This document shows positions 1 to 10,400 of a stretch of 64,000 bases of DNA, piece after piece; position 1 is the first letter of the stretch; the number at the start of each line of letters is the position of its first letter. The translations under genes were made by a program, and so were the position numbers. Location of the stretch: the NCBI GenBank assembly GCA_903813345.2, contig CAIIXF020000009.1, positions 28,494,740-28,558,739 of the forward strand. The letters run 5' to 3'. Origin of the DNA: Owenia fusiformis. Taxonomy: Eukaryota > Annelida > Polychaeta > Sabellida > Oweniidae. The notes under the pieces were generated by a model that worked only from the letters and a program-made list of their open reading frames with translations, was not told the DNA's origin and made no database searches.

Positions 1-712
1 ATAAAGAAGACTTTACAAACAAGATTTTAGGACGGAAAATCCAAAATGGCTGCCTTGACATTTATCCAGAATGCCAAAAAACTAATCGCTTCTAGATTTT
101 CATACTAAGAATCATCCCTGAAAATTTGAAATTGATCTACCAAACGGTTCACCTGGAAATGCGTAGACAAAACTTATCAGACAAGATTTTAGGACAGAAA
201 ATCCAAAATGGCTGCCTTGACATTTACCCAGAATGCCCAAAAACTAATCAGATCTAGATTTTCATACTAAGAATCATCCCTGAAACTATGAAATTGATCT
301 ACCAAACGGTTCACCTAAAAACGCGTAGACAAGACTTTACAGGCATGATTTTAAGACAGAAAATCCAAAATGGCTGCCTTGACATTTATCCAGAATGCCA
401 AAAAACTAATCAGATCTAGATTTTCATACTAAGAATCATCCCTAAAAATTTGAAATTGATCTACCGAACGGTTCACCTGGAAATGCGTAGACAAGACTTT
501 ACAGACAAGATTTTTAGGACGGAAAATCCAAAATGGCTGCCTTGACATTTACCCAGAATGCCCAAAAACTAGTCAGATCTAGATTTTAATACTAAGAACC
601 ATCCCTGAAAATTTGAAATTGATCTACCAAACGGTTCACCTGAAAATGCGTAGACAAGGCTTTACAGACAAGATTTTAGGACGGAAAAATCCAAAATGGC
701 CGACAATAAAAA
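1..712. repeat. 162-bp satellite array, at least four copies
   Basis: A unit containing GATTTTAGGACGGAAAATCC begins near 23, 185, 347, 509 and 672, a period of 162-163 bp. Copies differ by scattered substitutions. The array runs off the left edge of the window. Each unit holds an AAAATGGCTGCC core. With the ACGG-type microsatellite at 1195-1245 this matches the described layout of bivalve pearl / Cg_HINE elements (tandem core of about 160 bp plus tetranucleotide tail). The family assignment is by layout only. Confidence 0.85.
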
Positions 713-889
713 AGTGATTATGAGTTTTTGCGGATTTCTTTTTATAAAATTATCAAATATAACTACTGTTAACAATAACATAGGCTTTTACAACAAAGTA
801 CATCTGAAATTATTTATAAAGCTACTAAATATTAAAAGTATGAAAACTGAAAAACACCATTCAATATGATACAAAGTATTATTGTGCGC

Positions 890-1295
890 TAACCTTTCTT
901 AAAACATTCAAAATGGCTGACATGACTGAGCTAACAGGTCCAAAACCTAATCAGATCTAGAATGAAGTGAGCTGAACAAGATGTTAAAGTTTTAAAAGCA
1001 ACTGTGAAGCCGTTTTTCTTGAAGCTTGCAGACAAGGATTTTAGCATTTGACTTCAAAATGGCCGACAGGAAGTAGGTATCGAGTTAAATTTTTTTCATC
1101 CACATCTAGATGCACTCATAAGTTATCCCTGAAAATTTGAAGGTACTAGGTGATATCTGTAGCGGTTTTGGAGAAAACTGCCGGACGTTCGTACGTACGG
1201 ACGGACGGACAGACGGACATACGGACAGACGGACAGACAGACGCGCCTAGGCCGACAATATGGCCCCACACTATGTGGTGGGGACATAAAAATGG
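890..1295 (+). mobile_element. Tail of a pearl/HINE-like (Helitron-like) element
   Basis: Two diverged AAAATGGCTGAC / AAAATGGCCGAC segments are followed by a GGAC/GGACAGAC microsatellite (about 1195-1245) and a short hairpin around 1262-1285 in which CCCCAC can pair with GTGGGG. Core repeat, then ACGG-type microsatellite, then terminal hairpin is the arrangement known for non-autonomous bivalve Helitron-like elements. The exact ends are not resolved. The short reading frames over the microsatellite are not genes. Confidence 0.55.
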
Positions 1296-2129
1296 TGATT
1301 TAGAAGAATCATTAGCATATTTTGGGCAGTTGAAGTACCCCGTATGATGCAGATAGTGAAGATATAAGGTGAAATGAAAGTTTGTGATGGTCCTCTCAGT
1401 AAATGTAAAAAATAAAGAACTTTTCAAAAATATTTATTTTCTTGATTTTAAACCTTCAGATAGGCGTAAAACTGAAATTTTCCACCATTTTAAATCAGGA
1501 GGATAAGGGTTAAACTATTAATGTAATGCCATTTGTAAACTATATCATTATTACAAAAGAATTGCAGACATATTTATTATTAATGAGTTTGGTTTGACCT
1601 TTTGAAACAGCTCATCATACGTAATTTATCATAACAGCACCATTCAAAAAAATCTTTAAAGATGTTTTGATAAGGGGAGGCATCAAAAGTTTACTGTCTG
1701 TTTAAAAACATAACTCATTCAATTTTACTTCTGGAGGTAACATATTCCTGAAATGTAAGACCAATTAACTACGGATTATGATCCTTCCTACACTAAAAGA
1801 AAAAACTAGATTTTTGAAAGCAGTAGAGCTCATGAGATCTTTTGATACCTCCCCTAAGCAATCACTTACATTTACTCTCAAAAATATTACTAGCATTTTC
1901 TTATTTTCACATCCAGTAAAACTCAGAAAATTAAGATTAAGTGGAAAAAAACAATTATCAAATTCAAAATAATAATACGATGTACCAAATCTGGTGTTCT
2001 AACTTCAATTATTTCATGAGATTTATGCTTTATTTGTTGATCGCCCTCGATAACAATATTGATTTTTCTCAAAACTAAAATAAATCACATGAACAACCTC
2101 CAACAAGTTAAACTGGGGTCAAAGCAGCC
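1296..2129. other. AT-rich intergenic stretch, no gene seen
   Basis: No exon-like reading frame or splice pattern is recognisable. The last 80 bases (about 2047-2129) resemble the sequence upstream of the second sulfotransferase gene (about 4297-4376), including AAACTGGGGTCAAAG just before the start codon, so the paralogues were duplicated with their 5' flank. Both copies end in AG directly before CCATGG, so a 3' splice site for an upstream non-coding exon is possible. Confidence 0.5.
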
Positions 2130-3605
2130 ATGGTACGACGTAAAACACCGACATCATTCATAATCGGTGGGGGTGCTTTACTTCTTCTTTGCATTACATA
2201 CAACCTTGCTCCACTGAGGCACGTCAACAAAGCTTCATTAGATGAAGTACAAGATCCACTTTTCACATCAGATAAAAGACAAGATGACAATGATGAAGCA
2301 GATGCAAGTGAAACTCAAGAAGAAGATGTTCTGTTCAACACACTTGAACATATAAGAGATAGAAAACAGAACTCAGAGACAAAGGATATAACATATGGTA
2401 ACAATGAAAATGATAACAATATGAAAACATCATTAGGAAATGCACAGACTGGGTCAGATGACACTGAAACTAAGATTGACCTCAGTAACATTAAACCACC
2501 AGGCACAAATGGTTTTCAAAAAGACAATATTGCACGTGAAACACAAGAGGAATCTGGTGAGACTAATCATAAAGCAATAGATGAAAACAAATCAGTAAAT
2601 GATGATAATGATGAGACCAAAAAAACAACTCTGGTTTCAATGCAAGATAACTTGTTAGAAACAGTAAAAAGTGAACAAGGTACGGGTCTAGATGAGAATG
2701 ACAATGAAGATACCTATGATAAGGAGACTGAACATTATGTGATAGAATCTGAGCAGAGCATTGAGAAAAAGACTGGGAATAATGCCAATGAGACGTACCT
2801 TCCAAAAACAAAGAAATTTCCTGGTTTGATTATCATAGGAATACATAAATGCGGAACATTTGCCTTGTCATTTTTCTTACAGATTCATCCAAACTTAGTA
2901 CGAACCCAGGGTCAAGAAATCCACTTTTTTGACTGGGTAATGGAATATAAAAAAGGACTGGATTACTATATCAGTCAAATGCCTTTAACGGATCCCACTC
3001 AGATTGGTTATGAAAAAACGCCTGGCTACTTTGATGGAGCAAACCCTAGAGATATTTATAATGCAAACAAAGATGTAAAGCTAGCCATCATAGTATGTGA
3101 TCCTGTACGTAGAACAATGTCAAACCACTTGCTAAAGACCTTAGTATTCAAGAAAAATGTAACATACGAGGGATGTATCTTACATGAAAATGGCACACTA
3201 AACACAGAAGGCTGTCCTTACATCTACAGGGGACACTACGCAACTTATTTCAAACGGTACTTGGAGGTATTTCCTAGAGAACAAATACTAGTGGTATCTA
3301 CTGATGAGCTGAAGACAGATCCTATTAGTGTTATCAAAAAGTTTGAAATTTTTTTAAACCTCCCAAAAGTAGTGAATGACAACATGTTATATTTAGATGA
3401 GACTACAAAACAATTCTGTGTCAAACCACAGTACTGGAGTACAAAATATATGGGGAAATATAATGGCTGTATGTTACGTCCTGACAAACACCAGGTTCAT
3501 CCAGAAATTCACCCAGAACTGATTAAGAAACTAACTAATCACTTTAGGGATCAAAATAGAGAGTTTGTACAAATGACTGGCAAAAACTTTTCATGGGTGG
3601 ATTGA
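2130..3605 (+). CDS. Heparan sulfate 3-O-sulfotransferase-like, copy 1 (intronless)
   Basis: Codes for 491 residues with type II Golgi membrane topology: a short basic N-terminus, a hydrophobic anchor at about residues 10-28, an acidic Asp/Glu/Asn-rich stem to about 228, then the sulfotransferase domain. Features of the HS3ST family are the 5'-phosphosulfate loop HKCGT (K240), EIHFFD with the putative catalytic Glu (E263), EKTPGYF (K296), and a C-terminal HPEIHPEL followed by an MTG-NFSW ending like that of HS3ST enzymes. Members transfer sulfate from PAPS to the 3-OH of glucosamine in heparan sulfate. Two deviations: the loop has Cys where HS3STs have Gly, and the usual RDP of the 3'-phosphate site reads CDP (C323). 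The stem is far longer than in typical HS3STs. A related sulfotransferase of other specificity is possible. The start is the first ATG of the frame and gives the anchor. Confidence 0.82.
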   Translation: MVRRKTPTSFIIGGGALLLLCITYNLAPLRHVNKASLDEVQDPLFTSDKRQDDNDEADASETQEEDVLFNTLEHIRDRKQNSETKDITYGNNENDNNMKTSLGNAQTGSDDTETKIDLSNIKPPGTNGFQKDNIARETQEESGETNHKAIDENKSVNDDNDETKKTTLVSMQDNLLETVKSEQGTGLDENDNEDTYDKETEHYVIESEQSIEKKTGNNANETYLPKTKKFPGLIIIGIHKCGTFALSFFLQIHPNLVRTQGQEIHFFDWVMEYKKGLDYYISQMPLTDPTQIGYEKTPGYFDGANPRDIYNANKDVKLAIIVCDPVRRTMSNHLLKTLVFKKNVTYEGCILHENGTLNTEGCPYIYRGHYATYFKRYLEVFPREQILVVSTDELKTDPISVIKKFEIFLNLPKVVNDNMLYLDETTKQFCVKPQYWSTKYMGKYNGCMLRPDKHQVHPEIHPELIKKLTNHFRDQNREFVQMTGKNFSWVD

Positions 3606-4376
3606 AATATGTGAATGAGATTGGGGAAATTTTGGATTAAAATAAGTATTGTTATAACAAATAAGTATTCATTTGAGTCTTTCAATTCACAACTTCCCTT
3701 TAGTTTATAAACTTGCACATCGCTCTAGAACGCAAACTTGGGTTGTTCCAGGGCCAACTGTAAGATTTTGAGCTTTAATGAAAGAATATACATTGGTGAA
3801 CAAATGGGGCAAATCTTGTGTACAAATACTCACGATAAATGTGTCATTATGAGGATTGTTCTTTGAATTGCTTCGATTGTCGCCGACAATATTATTTTTG
3901 GGAGGTTTCAAATTTAGAACGTGACGTCATTACTGAATTAGAACATTCAATATTATAGAGCTAAATTACTCCTGAGTAATTTAGTGAGTGCCAGTCGTGG
4001 ACACAGACGGCAGTGATTCGAACCCCACCCGGAGATTTATTTTTGTTTCTTTAACTAAAAATTACGCTTTGATATTACGCAGAAAAACAGTTTTTAATCA
4101 TGTCAACTTTACACTAGAGCTTAGTAATCTTACTGGCTGTATGAAAATATAAAAATAATCTATGTCGAAATATTGTGTTTTAGAGCGATGTGCAGCTTTA
4201 AAAATTATTAATGTGGTAACCTTTATAATGTATTAAATTAATTAAAATACATGATTACAAGTAGACTGAATGACCTTTTATGTTACCTTTGTACAACAAT
4301 ATTGATTATCATCAAACCTAAAACAAATGATATGAATAACCTATTCTTAATAAATTAAACTGGGGTCAAAGTAGCC
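3606..4376. other. Spacer between the sulfotransferase paralogues
   Basis: The 3' flank of copy 1 (about 3606-3710) resembles that of copy 2 (about 5867-5945), including GTATTCATTTGAG and CAATTCACAACTTCCC, and the 5' flank of copy 2 resembles that of copy 1. The duplicated unit is therefore about 2.2 kb and larger than the coding region. Apart from a hairpin at 3961-3984 and a B-box-like motif near 4013-4025, nothing is recognised. Confidence 0.6.
3961..3984. repeat. Perfect 11-bp hairpin followed by a tRNA-like B box
   Basis: CTAAATTACTC and GAGTAATTTAG form perfect arms around a 2-base loop. About 30 bases downstream, ATTCGAACCCC resembles a RNA polymerase III B box or tRNA T-loop. No complete tRNA cloverleaf could be drawn, so this may be a decayed tRNA-derived SINE head. 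Confidence 0.5.
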
Positions 4377-5867
4377 ATGGTAGGACGAAGAACACCAACA
4401 TTTATCATAGTCAGTGGTGGAATTTTGCTTCTTTTTTGTATTACATACAGCCTTGCCCCACTAAGGCACATCAACAAAGCTTCAATAGATCAAGTACAAT
4501 GGCCACTTTTCACATCAGATTTTGGTCAAATAGATAAAAGACAAGATGACAATGATGAAGCTGATGCAAGTGAAACTCAAGAAGATGAAGATGTACTGTT
4601 CAACACACTTGAACATATAAGAGATAGAAAACAGAACTCAGAAACAAAGGATATACCATATGATAACAATGAAAATGATAACAATATGAAAACATTGCCA
4701 GGAAATGCACAGGCTGAACCAGATGCTGGAAACTCAAAAGACTCAGATACTAAGTTTGACCCCAGAAACAATAAATCCCCTGACACAGCTGGTTTTCAAC
4801 AAGACAATGATGAACGTGAAACACAAGAGGAATCTGGTGAAACTAATCAGAAAGCAATAGATGAGATCAAATCAGTAAATGATGATAATGATGTGACGAA
4901 TACAACAATTCTAGTTTCAATGTTAGATAACTTGTTAGAAACAGTAGAAAGTAAACAAGGTACGGATCTAGATGAGATTCACAATGAAGACACCTATGAT
5001 AAGGAGACTGAACTTTATGAGATAGAATCCGAGACTTGGAATAATGCCACTGAGACGTACCTTCCAAAAACAAAAAAATTTCCTGGTTTGATTATCATAG
5101 GAATACATAAATGCGGAACATATGCCTTGTCATATTTCTTAGAGATTCATCCAAACTTAGTGAGAACTCCAGGTACTGAAATACACTTTTTTGATAGGAT
5201 GTCAGAATATAAGAAAGGACTGGATTACTATATCAGTCAAATGCCGCTTACGGATCCCACTCAGATTGGTTATGAAAAAACACCTGGCTACTTTGATAGA
5301 GCAAACCCTAGAGATATTTATAATGCAAACAAAGATGTTAAGCTAGCCATTATAGCATGTGATCCTGTACGCAGAACAATGTCACACCATTTGACAAAAA
5401 CCTTAGTATTCCAGAAAAATTTGACATACGAGGGATGTATCTTACATGAAAATGGCATACTGAATACTGAAAGCTGTTCTTATATCTACAGGGGGCACTA
5501 TGCAACTTATTTCAAACGATACTTAGAGGTATTCCCCAAAGAACAAATACTAGTGGTGTCTACTGATGAGCTGAAGACAGACCCTATAAGTGTTATCAAA
5601 AAATTTGAAACTTTTTTAAAGCTCCCAAAAGTAGTGAATGAAAACATGTTATATTTTGATGAGGCTTCAAAACAATTCTGTGTCAAACCAGAATACTGGA
5701 ATAGAAAATTTATTGGGAAATATAATGGCTGTATGTTACGTCCTGATAAACACCAGGTTCATCCAGAAATTCACCCAGAACTGGTGAAGAAACTTGCTAG
5801 TCATTTTAAGGATCGAAACAGAGAGTTTGAACAACTAACTGGTAAAAACTTTTCATGGGCAGAATAA
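4377..5867 (+). CDS. Heparan sulfate 3-O-sulfotransferase-like, copy 2 (intronless)
   Basis: Codes for 496 residues and is a close paralogue of the gene 0.8 kb upstream: same N-terminal anchor, same acidic stem with small insertions and deletions, and a nearly identical catalytic domain. The PAPS loop reads HKCGT with K245, the putative catalytic Glu is E268 in EIHFFD, EKTPGYF is kept, and the CDP variant recurs (C328). Because the Cys in HKCGT and in CDP is shared by both copies, it predates the duplication and is not a sequencing error in one copy. The frame is intact, which suggests both genes are under selection. Likely action is in the Golgi lumen on heparan sulfate chains; substrate specificity cannot be told from the sequence. 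Confidence 0.82.
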   Translation: MVGRRTPTFIIVSGGILLLFCITYSLAPLRHINKASIDQVQWPLFTSDFGQIDKRQDDNDEADASETQEDEDVLFNTLEHIRDRKQNSETKDIPYDNNENDNNMKTLPGNAQAEPDAGNSKDSDTKFDPRNNKSPDTAGFQQDNDERETQEESGETNQKAIDEIKSVNDDNDVTNTTILVSMLDNLLETVESKQGTDLDEIHNEDTYDKETELYEIESETWNNATETYLPKTKKFPGLIIIGIHKCGTYALSYFLEIHPNLVRTPGTEIHFFDRMSEYKKGLDYYISQMPLTDPTQIGYEKTPGYFDRANPRDIYNANKDVKLAIIACDPVRRTMSHHLTKTLVFQKNLTYEGCILHENGILNTESCSYIYRGHYATYFKRYLEVFPKEQILVVSTDELKTDPISVIKKFETFLKLPKVVNENMLYFDEASKQFCVKPEYWNRKFIGKYNGCMLRPDKHQVHPEIHPELVKKLASHFKDRNREFEQLTGKNFSWAE

Positions 5868-5945
5868 AATATGTGAATGAGAATTGTTATAGCAACAAAC
5901 AGGGTATTCATTTGAGACTATCAATTCACAACTTCCCATTAGATT

Positions 5946-6720
5946 AATCAATTACGTTCCTCATCGCTGGATGCCATAACATTCCGCCAATGGCCAACTG
6001 CTAATCGCCAACCACCATCACAAAAACAACTAGAAAGGCAACTCCGCGGAGTAGCAAATCCCAACGAACAACATATCAATTACCGAATTCAAATCAATTA
6101 TACTCATTACTTTGACGAAAATTGAAAAATTTAGATTTTAGAATTGCAAATTCCTGCAAAGCAGCCATTTTGAATTTTCTGAGGTACAAATCTGAAAAAT
6201 AATACCATAATTGTGATCTACTCAAAATTCCTTCAATTTGAGTATAATATAGCCATACTTTGAAGGGATCGAAAAATTATTGCGAAATCGTACATTAGAT
6301 GGCCATTTTGAATTTTACGAGGCTCGAATCAGAAAAAAGATACAATATTTGCAATCTACTCTTAATTGCCTTTCATTTGAGTATAATAAAGCTATACTTC
6401 AGAAAGATCTAAAAATTAGCAAAACTTTCTGTTTTCCTGACCCCCCATACACGGCCCCTGGGGGTCAGGATGAAAAACACAGAATACATGTGAAAAAGAT
6501 AGATGTTGCGAATATACTACCAAAATTTCAAACAATAATATTAATTACTTTGGTTAAGAATGAAAAATTTATGATTTTTGCGAAAAAGTCCCGTCATTTT
6601 TATAGCGGCGGCCATCTTGAACGGTCTGACAGACTGACGGACGGATGGAGGGCTTTACTATATCCCTACCGAACTTCGTTCGTTGGGATAATAACAATAA
6701 CCCTAACAATATGTCACTTT
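5946..6720 (+). mobile_element. Second pearl/HINE-like element
   Basis: Two diverged tandem segments of about 150-160 bp (roughly 6110-6280 and 6290-6440), each with GCCATTTTGAATTTT and TTTGAGTATAATA, are followed by a GACAGACTGACGGACGGA microsatellite at about 6626-6648. A hairpin follows at about 6658-6692, where TATCCCTACCGAAC faces GTTCGTTGGGATA. This is the same order of parts as the element at 1-1295. The frame at 6280-6735 crosses the repeat and is not a gene. Confidence 0.55.
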
Positions 6721-6802
6721 TTGATGGTAACATAACGATCTTTCAATGATGAATGGCTCAATTGGTGCGATAGTAAGATAAGTATACATAAGTATATTAT
6801 GA

Positions 6803-6953
6803 GGTTATATAATGGTTCTTTCTGTATATTGTGTTTATACTCGAGTGAGTATATGATATATTCACAAGTGAGCGTACCGAACTAGTGAATATATTATATT
6901 CTCACGAGAGTATAAAATGCACGATATACAGAATGAACCATTATATAATCTTA
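6803..6953. repeat. Fold-back repeat, arms of about 60 bp
   Basis: The left arm begins GGTTATATAATGGTTC and the right arm ends GAACCATTATATAATC. Internal parts (GTTTATACTCG / CGAGAGTATAAA, ATATATTCAC / GTGAATATAT) also pair. It looks like a fold-back or MITE-type element. No coding sequence. Confidence 0.6.
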
Positions 6954-7282
6954 TTATGCCACTCTAAGTTCAATTACAGTTGATTCGAACACAATCGACA
7001 ATAAAAAATATCCCATGTTGATCTCGAACCATTTATGACATGGCTTGATTCTAGCAAATCATGCCGGCACCATTTATGACGTCACTTGATTCTAGGAAAT
7101 CATGAAAATTTTCATGATTTTTTTATTTATTAGTTCCCAGAATGCACTTCTACAGTGGTATACGCTGGAGTGTATACGGAGGAGTTGTATACGATGGCGA
7201 TATACCACTCTCCACTGTATATCGTTGTTATAGACCTATGTAATACAACTGTAATTGGACTTAGAGTGGTATAAATAAGTAT
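6951..7282. mobile_element. MITE with terminal inverted repeats of about 30 bp
   Basis: CTTATTATGCCACTCTAAG (about 6950) is mirrored by CTTAGAGTGGTATAAATAAG (about 7259-7279), and the inner parts TTCAATTACAGTTG / CAACTGTAATTGGA also pair. The interior holds further palindromes around GTATACGCTGGAGTGTATAC. No transposase is present, so it is non-autonomous. Confidence 0.5.
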
Positions 7283-7463
7283 ACAGTGAAACCCATATAT
7301 CAGAACACCTCTCTCATCTGAACAGCTCTCAATGTGAATGCTCTTTTGATGCCATTCTTAGTTGTCCATAGATTACCATGTTAAAAACCTTGAAATGTGA
7401 AAACCTGCTAATCTGAACACTTCCAGCCAGTCTCAATTGTTATGTGTTTGGATTAGACAATTA
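7283..7463. mobile_element. Pogo/Tigger-like MITE relic beside a DHX9 splice donor
   Basis: It starts CAGTGAAACCCATATATCAG and contains the family motifs CTCATCTGAACA and ATGTGAATGC. The 3' end is eroded (GGATTAGACAATTAG) and lies 8-15 bases beyond the donor site of the last DHX9 exon in this window (donor at 7478, - strand). The same family recurs at 28115-28290, 30693-30809, 50454-50640, 58290-58440 and 61498-61812. Confidence 0.45.
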
Positions 7464-7478
7464 GAAGTTTAAATCTAC

Positions 7479-10400
7479 CTCTTAGCAGTGCCTCTGCTTC
7501 TATGACAGCATCAATAGGTGGCGGCTCCACTGCTTTAGCAAGGAACTCCCCAATTGGTCCTAGGCGCAGTAGTTTAATTGTGAGCGCTATTTCATGCAGT
7601 GGGGTACGGAATATCTCTGGGGTTGTGTAATCTTCAAGTCTGAAAGTATGGGGAAACTTCAAGTAACTACGCATAAATACAAACTTGCCATTTCTATATA
7701 TGGGATCATTGCAATTGAAGAGAGGTACAATTTTATGGGATAAATCAAAGGAGAAATACTACAATAGTTGTTGATAGGCAATGCAGCATTTGGGCCTGTC
7801 ATTTCTTATTTCTAATGTTGGCCTATTGTTTGGGAAATACTTTACAGACAATCTCCCTGTTGGGTTACATGAAACATTTCTGTAATATTCCCTCTCCACA
7901 TCTAGTGATTGTGTCAAAGAGTGCCTTATTCCATAATACAGAGAAGGCTCTATGACATTTTCAATTCAATGTGATGGTAAAAGATTATACGTATAGACAA
8001 AACAATAAATTTTATATGGTGCATGCCTCTGTGGTTCGCCTTAACCTGATTGAACATACATGCAATTACAAATGTATCTTTGTCAATAAATTATACATGA
8101 GGTCAGATACTATCTAGCAATTGCCATAGATCATTTCAAGTCCTTACATAGCAAAAACCCAAGGTTATTCGTCATACCTCATTAAAAAAACCTTTAATAT
8201 AGAGCATAATGAGAGCAAAAAACACATAAAATAGGAAATAAAGATTAATCAGAGTCATGGCAATCTTACTTTTAATTTATTTATGAAACAATCTTTTCAA
8301 AGGGAATGTGCATTTCTGATGGTGTCCAACATACAAAATGGATAATAAATTAAAGTCCCATTAATTTAAAGTTTTGAAACCAGAACAATTACAACAATAT
8401 TTCTGCGACAACATAAGTTATGTACAAAGGGATTTGGTAAATATTTTTCAAATCTTGCTAGACTACACAAGTTTGTACAAAGGGATTTGGTAAATATTTT
8501 TCAAATCTTGCGTGACAACACAAGTTTGTACAACGAGGGATTTGGTTAATATTTTTCAAATCTTACTAGACTACATAAGTTATGAACAAAGGGATTGGGT
8601 ACATACCTTTCATATCTTGCGCGACTACATAAATGGAAGCAGAAGCCAGGCCTGACTCTTCCTGCTCTACCTCGCCTTTGTTTTAGGTTGGTCTTGGAGC
8701 ACCAAACTGTTGCATAATTTGTCATGTTGTTATGAGAGGTGAACAGCTTCATCTTTGCTCTGAAATTAAACAATATGATTTCTTACTATTACGGTTGTAA
8801 GGTTTTGCAATGCTCCAAAGGGCGTTGCCTCTAAGATACGCCAGCCTACGATTTTCACACTCAACACTTTAACAAAAACCTGCTTTTCTGAAAATAACAA
8901 TACTCAAACAAGGCATTAAAATGCAGAATAATACCACCAGCCATTTGTTACAGACGCGACCTCCGAACACCATCCACAAAAAAGTTGGAGACTATAACAA
9001 TGCAACCACTTCTAGTGGAAATGAAGATTAAAATCAACCAAATACTCAAGTAGGCAAAAATAAATGATCATGATGTAAAACCAATTGCTGATTTACACAA
9101 TGTGATAAAATTACATTAAGTCTATGAAGGCCATGGTTTCTTATATGATTTAGTTTTATGCAAATGTGAAGTATATCAAGGCCTAGGTTGATTTTTATTC
9201 ATTTGTTTACAAGTGCGTAATATTCAATGGCTTAGTAGGCACATCAGTCATACAGTATTTTTGCATAAACAAATAACAAGTAACTTAAGTCATTATCTAT
9301 CAGTTTGATAATTGTGTGTTATAAAATTGGACTGTGCCATAACACTACAATATAATGATATAAAATCAGTAATTTAAAAAAAAGCATATTGACATAATTT
9401 TCATTAATTTTGAAAAAGTTATATAGGTGAGGAAAATGTTTGGGAGTTTTGATAAACTGTCAAAAATCTGAGATGTGAGATTTATCTTATGAATTTTTCA
9501 TAATTCATTTTAAGATGGTTTGATGTCATTTATTGCAAATCAAGAGTATCTTAAATGCAAATGAAATACATCTATAGCGTGGACTTAGTTTTTCCCATAA
9601 ATCATTTGAGATTTGGAATGCAGAGTTGAGGGAAATGTATAATTTATATGCGAGTATCCGAAAACAATAACAATAAAAAAGATGATGTATACATTTGTAC
9701 TTAGTTAGATCAAGTCATTTTTCTTCTCCCCTTATAAAAAAAATCAAACAATATATGGAACTTATCATCATTTGTAAGTTATAGGTGTGCTGAATGACAA
9801 TAATCTCTGAATTAATGAAACACAAAGTTTTCTTACATCTTTCTATTCATAGTATCATAATTATATAATTCCCCCTGTTTTACCATTGTAATAATTATGA
9901 AGCCAAAAAGTATGAAACCTAAGGGTATAAAAGTGATTTACAATCTTTACATATTTTCAATCAAACATTTACATGAGGATGTATACTAACAAATAAGGCT
10001 GATTTAATAGACATTTATCCTTACTTTATGTGGAGTCTATTGTCTACATACTAAATATCCATCAGTATGAAATATTTATAGGATTTCTTCAATTGGGTTA
10101 TTCGGACTATTTACTACAACTTCAAAATGGCTTGGATACTTCACTGTTTACTAAACAGTATCCTAATTTTACCAGGTAAGGAAGATTTTTTTTATAGATT
10201 TTTGCAAGTTACTGTAGCTGAAATAAATAAATAAGTCTTTTACTTTAGGCTGATCTGTCCCAGTGAAATATTACTAAATGTACATTCAAAGCGCTCCAAC
10301 AAAAAAGTGCCTCTTTGGAGTGGCTTTAATTTCACTTGAATTCCTATGCTAAACAATATTTAATGCTAAAGAGAATTTCTTTTCTTGCACATGCGTAATG

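Noticed and set aside
1146-1427. Opposed small reading frames across 1146-1427
   Set aside because: They translate the GGAC/GGACAGAC microsatellite (peptides such as RTDGQTD and CPSVR); no splice or coding features.
3961-4035. Possible tRNA gene
   Set aside because: Only a B-box/T-loop-like ATTCGAACCCC is present; no acceptor stem or anticodon arm could be drawn.
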